A DNA stretch of 64,000 nt from Otatea glauca (Eukaryota > Streptophyta > Magnoliopsida > Poales > Poaceae). The DNA lies in the NCBI GenBank assembly GCA_036346275.1, contig CM070720.1:13431278-13495277 (forward strand), read 5' to 3'. This document shows positions 57,761 through 64,000 of the stretch, piece after piece (the stretch's first letter is position 1; each line of letters opens with the position of its first letter). The notes beneath the pieces are model-generated. The model did no database searches, was not told the DNA's origin, and was given only the letters and a program-made list of their open reading frames with translations. The translations under genes were made by a program, and so were the position numbers.

Positions 57761-58129
57761 TTAAGCAATGTTATCCCATATTCTTGGGATATGCATCACA
57801 TTTGAACACCATGTGTTCCCCTTCTATATAGAGTATTGTAGAGTAATTTGTACATTCGCACCTTTCGAATTAATCTGTCTTTTTCATGAACATCCTTGGG
57901 CAGTGTCCCATTTTCAAGATAGGCCTTAAATGGTTTAGCCTAATATGTATCTTGCTCAAGGACTTCGACCTCTGTACTAGTCGGGTATTTTTCTATGGAT
58001 GTATCTATAGAAGGTTTAGATAGATATTCAAGAAAGACAATCGTTGGAACAAGTGATCGTGAGGATCTTAGTTTTGATAATTGGTCCGCTAAGAGGTTAT
58101 CTTTTCATGGTATATATGGACTTCAAAGT
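57761..58129 (-). other. Pol linker of the right-hand element
   Basis: RNase H to integrase linker with no intact frame; occasional residues fit the Tat pol. Confidence 0.4.
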
Positions 58130-58900
58130 GACTGAAGTACTTTTTCAATTTCCTCACTTCATCCAGGTAGTAAGCCATTACCTCATCAGATGTCCTAAAT
58201 TCCTTGCTAACCTAGTTTACGACTAATTGCAAATCGCCCATCGCTAAAAGCCGATGGACTCCAATGAATTTTGCTGCTCAGAGCCCAACTAGAAGACTTT
58301 CATACTCTGCTACGTTATTGGTTGTAGGGAATTGTATCTGGATTACATATTATAACTGGTCGCCCTGAGGCATAACCAGTACTATACCAACCCTTGATTT
58401 CTCGAGAGTCGTCAAAGTATAATTTGGAGTCCGAATTGAGCTTGACTTTGAGTCCAAGTAGACTTGGACTTCGAGGGATGACATCCAGATAAGCTTGTGA
58501 TGCTTCTCCCATATTCCTAAGCAACAATACATCACAAGAATTTAGTAGCAACCCATCCAAGAAAACATGAACAGCGAGGAATGAGTTCACCTGGTGGTTT
58601 AAATGTCGCGCACGTGCTCTTGTAAATTGGTCCTTGTATATCTTGAGGAGTCGTGTTGCACGTATTCGAAGGAGTGATGTCCTCATCAAGAGGGCTCACT
58701 GTTAGTTCATTCGGCGATAAAATCTGCCAAAATTTGTGACTTAATTACTGTTTGGGCAACGAAATGGATGTCAAAAGATCCAAATTTTACAGCCCACTTA
58801 GCAATCTGACCCGTTGCTTATTGGTTATGGAGTATGTTCCCAAGGCAAAAAATGAGGGTACTGTAATCCAATGAGATTGAAAATAATGTCTTAATTTTCT
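58130..58900 (-). pseudogene. RNase H region of the right-hand Tat-type element
   Basis: Around 58330-58130 the frame reads NNVAEYESLLVGL, then after a stop AAKFIGVHRLLAMGDLQLVV and a tail matching FRTSDEVMAYYLDEVRKLKK, the Tat-type RNase H. An upstream frame (58689-58315) carries LLNSCDVLLL and KLYFDDSREIKGWYSTGYAS. Broken by several stops. Confidence 0.72.
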
Positions 58901-59149
58901 TGAAGCCATTAATAGGGTATAAAGCAATTTTTGAACCTGAAGGTGTCTCTCCTTAAGTGTATGTAAAACTTCGCTTACGTAATTGATAGGTTTTTGAACC
59001 CTGACTCATTCTACAACTAGTACAGCACTAACCATATTATTTGTTGCCTCTAAATAAACCAACAAAGGTTCCCCAAGGGTGGGTGGACCAGTGTGGGTGG
59101 GCTTTGCAAATAAGTTTTAATGTCTTTGAAGGCCATCCAACCAGTTAAA

Positions 59150-59880
59150 CATTAAAACTCCTTCATTGTAGAAGGTGGTTTCAAGATTCAATGGCTCGGA
59201 TCTTCTCAAGGTTTACTTTGATACCTCAAGAACAAACAAGGAAACCAAGCAATTTTCCAAAAGAAAGTCCAAATACACACTTTTCTGGATTTAACTTAAT
59301 CTCATGTTTATCCAAATTATCAAAGCTTTCATCCAGGTCTGAAAAATGGTTAGAGATTTTCTTGCTCTTTACAATAAGATCATCGACATAAGCTTCGAGA
59401 TTTTGCCCTATCTAACTAATAAAAGTCTTCTGCATAAGGTGTTGGTTCATGGCTCTAGCATTTTTTAGCCCAAATGGTATCTTCGTGTAGTAGTAGATGC
59501 CAAACAAGGTTATGAAGGAAGTCTTCTCTTCATCTTCTCTTGCCATGCTTATTTGAGATGATAGGCTAAGTATGCATCTAGGAAACTCATCAATTCACAA
59601 CCCATTGTTGAGTTAGCCAGTTGGTCAATTTGAGGTAAAGGAAAATCATCTTTTGGACAAGCGGTATTTAAGCTAGTAAAGTCAACGCACATGTGCCACT
59701 TACCATTTGCTTTCTTAACCATGACCAGGTTCACAAGCCAATCTAAATGACCAACTTCACGAATGAAACTAGCCTCTAAGAGTTTGTCCAACTCTTGTCG
59801 GATGGCTTCTTGCTGATCAGGAGCGAATCGCCGTAGCTTCTGCTTCATTGGTCGTATGTTAGGTTGTATGGTAACCTGTG
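59150..59880 (-). pseudogene. Reverse transcriptase of the right-hand Tat-type element
   Basis: The frame 59848-59549 begins MKQKLRRFAPDQQEAIRQEL and includes GKWHMCVDFTSLNTACPKDD and FPLPQIDQLANSTMGCE. Further down, near 59390, the catalytic motif YVDDLIVKSKK is preserved, followed by HEIKLNPEKCVFGLSFGK. A stop and a frame change separate the halves. Confidence 0.87.
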
Positions 59881-60608
59881 CTCTATTACCTCCCTTGGGA
59901 TCCTAGTCATGTCAATAGAAATAACAGCTTGCTCCAACGAGTATCACTGGTCGGGGTGATTATTTCGCAGGTTGGGGACAACCAGTGCGAAGCAACATAC
60001 AGGACACGTTAGTAAGTTGCTCGGAGACGTAACCGATTGACTAAACGTGGGATTATGGGCTTTTCTTTATGAGTTGTGGGCCCAAAAAATAGAGTATGGC
60101 TTTTAATCATTACTAGCCCAAATAGAATATGGGCTTTAATCCTTATCAGATTTGTTGTAGTTCATCAATGGTAGGCTGATTGCCATCTTCCATTTGCAGA
60201 GTTGCTGTCGTCGTGTCTATAAACTTAGCCGAAGTCATAAAAACTTCATAACCCAATCCATATCTATTTTCCTCTATTATTTGGTCCTCATGCAAAGCTT
60301 CAAGTTGTGCCTGGGACAACACTTTTTCTAATAGTGCAAGTTGCCCCTAGCCATTACAAAGAGAAGGACCTATGAAATTACCATAGCCCATTTTATGTAT
60401 CATATAAAGGACTTTGTTGTGATATAAAGAAATAGGCAATAATTCATCTTCTTTATTTGATAAAAAAATTTGTGCTACAACTCTATTTTTATGTGTGCTA
60501 GAATTGGGCAATTGATTTTGTGCTTGTTTTATTTTATGTTGTGCCAAAGGAGTTAAGGGTGTCAGAAATTTAATACCTTTATTAGAGGTTGATTTATTCA
60601 CGACACGA
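59881..60608 (-). other. Protease to RT linker of the right-hand element
   Basis: No clear domain; short minus-strand frames only (for example 60601-60347). Confidence 0.4.
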
Positions 60609-60785
60609 AATATTCCATGACATCTTTATTCACAAAATTTATCAATATATATACCAAGTAAAGGTATATATATTCAGACTTTATTCCATAAGCCAAAGTC
60701 TGTTCATACCTTTGTTTACTTGGTATATATATTGATATATCTTTCAGCTTGATGAATATTCCATGACATCTTTATTCACAAAATT
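60609..60785. repeat. Small foldback insertion flanked by a 33-bp direct repeat
   Basis: ATATTCCATGACATCTTTAT and the next bases to CACAAAATTT occur at about 60609-60641 and again at 60748-60782. Between them, ATCAATATATATACCAAGTA at 60640 pairs with TACTTGGTATATATATTGAT near 60718. This is a MITE-like hairpin of about 100 bases with a long flanking duplication. Confidence 0.82.
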
Positions 60786-61314
60786 TGACTCTGGTATGAA
60801 CAGACTTGGGCTTATGCACTTTATTGACATGTTCAAAGTAGAATTTTGCTTCAGCATAAAAAGATTCGGCCACCTTGAATGGCTTTTTATCAGTAAATAT
60901 CTGCACTGTTTCTCCTGACTGATCTCTAAACTTGATGCAGTGATAGAGTGTAGATAGTACAACTTGATTTTTGTGCAACCATGTACGACTGAGTAGAGCA
61001 TTATATGAGGTAGCTGCACCAATCACATGAAATGTCACATATATGCATAGTGTTTCCAACTTTAAAACCAAAGATATAGTACACATGGCTTCCTGACCAG
61101 ACTGATTGAAGCCATGAATAACCACATTAGACCGGCTCAAATCTCTTTTAGAATATCCTATTTTCTTTAAGGTATGCAAAGGTAATAAATTTATAGCAAA
61201 TCCACCATCTATCATTATACAATTGACGGGCAACTCATCAATTTCATCGAACATGAGAAGTGGTCTATTGTGCTTTTTAGAACCTAATAGCAAGTCCTCA
61301 TCAGTGAACATCAT
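60772..61314 (-). pseudogene. Protease region of the right-hand Tat-type element
   Basis: Contains CIMIDGGFAINLLPLHTLKK (retropepsin-like active-site strand, D-G-G as in the element at 426-995), RSNVVIHGFNQSGQEAMCTI and YNALLSRTWLHKNQVVLSTL. The frame ends at the foldback insertion near 60770. Confidence 0.8.
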
Positions 61315-61773
61315 ATTTAAAACCTCATTTAATTCTATTTATGTTTGAGACACCTCCACTCTATAATCTTCGGGGAATGAGAGTATCATAACAAAAGCTT
61401 TGCGTCGTAAGTCAGATAAAAGACACAGAGTATCATACACACAAAGTATTGCTGGTATTTTCTTCAAGTGAGAAATTACATCATACTTGACTGACACATT
61501 AGGGGTAGAGTCAGTCATTTCATTCGGGATTACATCTTTGGTTTTTAGATCCCTTTTAGGTGGAGGACGTGGGTCGGCTAGGTGACAGCCTGACCTAAGT
61601 TGAACTTGGTCAACTTCTGGAGATTCTTCTTCATGGAAATAAAAAGAATCATCGTCACCCTCAAAAACACCGATGATGAGAACATTGAATTCTTCATGAG
61701 GACAACACACCCACTTTTTTAACCTTTGAGTTACTCTTGATGTGGAGCATGGAATCTCACCTTGTGCCATCAT

Positions 61774-62379
61774 TTGTCTCAGTGCGTGGTTTCCTGGCCG
61801 CCACTATCCACGATCTTGGACTCTTCATAAAGTTGATGGATCAAGCTTTGTGGCATCAATCCATCAATGGAAATATTCTCTTTTAGGTTGGCAGCTGCAT
61901 CTTTGCTGCTGACCATAGTATGGTGCATGGCCTGAGAAAATCATAGGAGCAAACTCAGACTCAGTAGTCAGCCTTATTTGATTATGAGTTAGCATCATAT
62001 TTGAAGATGCACAAGTCATCTTGAAAGGTGGCGACGTTTGTTGCAGCTATTTTCTTTCCTTTCTTCAAACACTCATGGTTCCCAGAAGGAAATCCATGAT
62101 TTATATGGAGAACTACAGTAGCCTCCTAGTTACTCCTTTTCTTGCTAGTCGATGTAACATTTTTCTTATGAGTATCCTTAAGAGTCTCCTCTACCAGTTT
62201 AGTCTTAGTTACAGAAATAACATTAATCTACACTCCTGTTGAGCGATTATCATTTAAAGTTAAATAAATTGTTATTTCCCATGATATTTGATTAATTTAT
62301 TATTTTATGCTTATTCTAAATTTTACAATATGTTCTTGATGCAACAATTATTTTATTATTAAATCATTTCTTTAATATA
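61774..62379. other. Junction of gypsy and copia remnants
   Basis: No domain recognised on either strand; probably degraded gag of both neighbours. Confidence 0.4.
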
Positions 62380-64000
62380 GAACATCGTATAATCCAATGA
62401 CGGAGCAGGACATCAGTCTAGTAGATAGTTGCGCCACTAATTCAATTCTTAGGAAACTAAATATTTCCAGACTTTGACTAAGAAAACTAGAAATATTATG
62501 ACCATCGTCGGAAGCGATGCCCTCATAGTTGGCACTGGAAGAGCCATTATAGCTCTCTCTATGGATACTCGTATAATAATAGAGGATACTCTATTGTACC
62601 CTGAGTCCAGTCGTACTTTATTAAGTTACAAAGACATCCATTTGAATGGTTTCCATATGGAGATAGAAATTGATAATGGTACAGAATATCTACTCATGAC
62701 TAAGTTTAACGGGTGCCAGAAACGTGTAGTTGAAAAACTTCCTTCCTTTTTCTCAGGATTACGCTATACATACATAAAACCTAAAGTTTATGTTGCTATA
62801 AAAAACAACAATTAAAAACCCAAAAATATTTAAGATCTGGCATGATCGACTAGGTCATCCTTGATTGAATATAATGAGAAAATCATCAATAATTATACTG
62901 ACCATAGCATAAAAACTACAGACTTCCCTAAACCTGAATACTTCTTATGCCCTACTTGTGCTAAAGGGAAGCTCATAATTCAACCCTCTTATCTAAAAGT
63001 TAGGGAAGAATCTCCAAATTTCCTAGAGAGATTTCAAGTTGATATTTGTAGACCTATCGAGTCCTTGTGAGACCCCTTAAGATACTTTACAGTATTGATA
63101 GATGCATCTATTAGATGGTCCCATTTATGCCTCTTATCTACTCAGAACCATGATTTTGCTAAATTAAATTGCCCAAATTATTAAATTAAGAGCATCCTTT
63201 CTAAAAGGAAGGATCAAGTCTATTCGAATAGGCAATACTGCCGAGTTTACCTCAAAGGCATTTAATGATTATTGTGTGGATCTGGGTATTAATGTAGAGC
63301 ATTCAATACCTCATGTCCACACACAAAATGGCATTTTAGAGTCATTGATTAAAAGAATAAAACATAATACTCATCCAGTCTTGCAGAATTGTAGGTTACC
63401 CACTAATAATTGGGGCTACACAGTGTTGCACGTTGTTGTATTAATTCAACTCAGACCAACAGCAGACCATAAAATCTCCTCTTTGCAAATAGTGCATGGG
63501 AAAGAACCAAATATCTCCCATATGTGAAAATTTGGTTGCGCTATATATGTGTCAATCTTACCACCACAGCTTACAACCATGGCCCCTCAACAGAAGTTGG
63601 GGATATATATAGGTTGTGAATCTCTGTCAATTATTAAATACCTATAGCCTATGGCAGGGAATCTGTATACGGCTTGGTACTCTTATTGTATTTTTTATGA
63701 GGATAATTTCTCTGCATTAGTGGGAGAAATGTACCATACTAAAGAATCCTGGGAAATAGATTGGAATGTTATTGGCATTTAGTTCTTAGACCCACGCACT
63801 AAAGAATCCGAACTTGAAATTCGAAGGATTATAAATCTGAAGTAAATAGCTAATAATCTTCAAAATGCATTCACTGATCATAAGGGAGTGATTAAACATC
63901 ATATACCTGAAGTAAATGCACCCAAAAAAGTGGAAATACCCCAGAAGGATATTGAATCCACTCTTACCCCTCATAATAAGGAGATGGGGGCTCTCAGTGC
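62380..64000 (+). pseudogene. Ty1/copia pol remnant, cut by window edge
   Basis: Plus-strand pieces in copia order: protease region (ISLVDSCATNSILRKL near 62420, the DSG active site degraded to DSC), a protease-integrase linker (NGFHMEIEIDNGTEYLLMTK), the GAG_pre-integrase block (KIWHDRLGHP then a stop; LCPTCAKGKLIIQPSY at 62945-63000), and the integrase core (LERFQVDICRPIESL, the frame with NTAEFTSKAFNDYC, HVHTQNGILESLIKRIKHNT with the Glu region, SSLQIVHGKEPNISHM). The block GCAIYVSILPPQ onward reads to a stop at 63781. Copia is recognised because integrase precedes RT. Many stops and frameshifts; RT would lie beyond the edge. Confidence 0.85.

Larger units (their letters stand above)
56845..61773 (-). 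mobile_element. Tat-type Ty3/gypsy internal region, decayed, no LTRs seen
   Basis: On the minus strand from high to low coordinates: gag tail (61773-61339), protease (61314-60772), RT (about 59880-59150), RNase H (about 58900-58130), integrase (about 57760-56845). Order and motifs match the Tat group, like the element at 1-3523, but the two are well diverged. Stops and frameshifts are frequent. LTRs, primer site and polypurine tract are not recognised. This looks like the oldest of the gypsy copies here. Confidence 0.85.

Noticed and set aside
1..64000. CRISPR arrays, bacterial operons, phage or plasmid origins
   Set aside because: Repeats here are transposon subterminal repeats, LTRs or microsatellites. 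Genes have introns and plant-type motifs; nothing prokaryotic is visible.

Overview
The window looks like nuclear DNA of a flowering plant, most likely a grass. The evidence is a plant bHLH gene with many introns, Tekay/Del chromoviruses with very long LTRs, Tat-type Ty3/gypsy and Ty1/copia remnants, an En/Spm-like (CACTA) DNA transposon and grass-type MITE sequence. I see no bacterial operon, CRISPR array, rRNA or tRNA gene. The species cannot be fixed from the sequence alone.

Left part (1-17.9 kb). At 1-3523 is the 5' half of a Tat-type gypsy element on the minus strand (LTR, primer-binding site, gag, protease, start of RT), cut by the window edge. A shared 225-bp repeat and a probable solo LTR follow. 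At 6981-16337 lies the only host gene I can support: a nine-exon plus-strand gene for an atypical bHLH transcription factor of the Arabidopsis bHLH112/bHLH123 type. Its sixth intron is 5.2 kb and holds transposon debris, including an 827-bp near-perfect foldback and TA repeats. The following intron has a GC donor. A tandem MITE pair lies just downstream of the gene.

Middle part (17.9-53.3 kb) is a Russian doll of transposons. Chromovirus A (minus strand) keeps a 4.6-kb LTR (21161-25796) and pol, but pol is split in its integrase by chromovirus B (26811-51566). B has 4.08- and 4.10-kb LTRs and a perfect TGAAA target duplication. B's own pol is split by a 10,585-bp CACTA element (33718-44302) with an ATT target duplication. 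The CACTA carries dense AAATTCGTGGG subterminal repeats, an extreme GC block resembling the downstream control region of maize En/Spm, a decayed TNPD-type transposase gene and a TNPA-like second gene. The order is therefore A, then B into A, then CACTA into B. All three coding sets contain stop codons or frameshifts.

Right part (53.3-64 kb) is older debris: a truncated LTR, a coiled-coil gag-like reading frame, a dispersed repeat whose inverted partner lies at 19.3-21.1 kb, a decayed Tat-type gypsy pol on the minus strand (56.8-61.8 kb), and a decayed copia pol on the plus strand (62.4-64 kb) running off the edge.

The most interesting points are the foldback inside the bHLH intron, the GC-rich control block of the CACTA, short conserved hairpin blocks shared by two otherwise diverged long-LTR families, and an uncharacterised leader ORF upstream of gag in element B.
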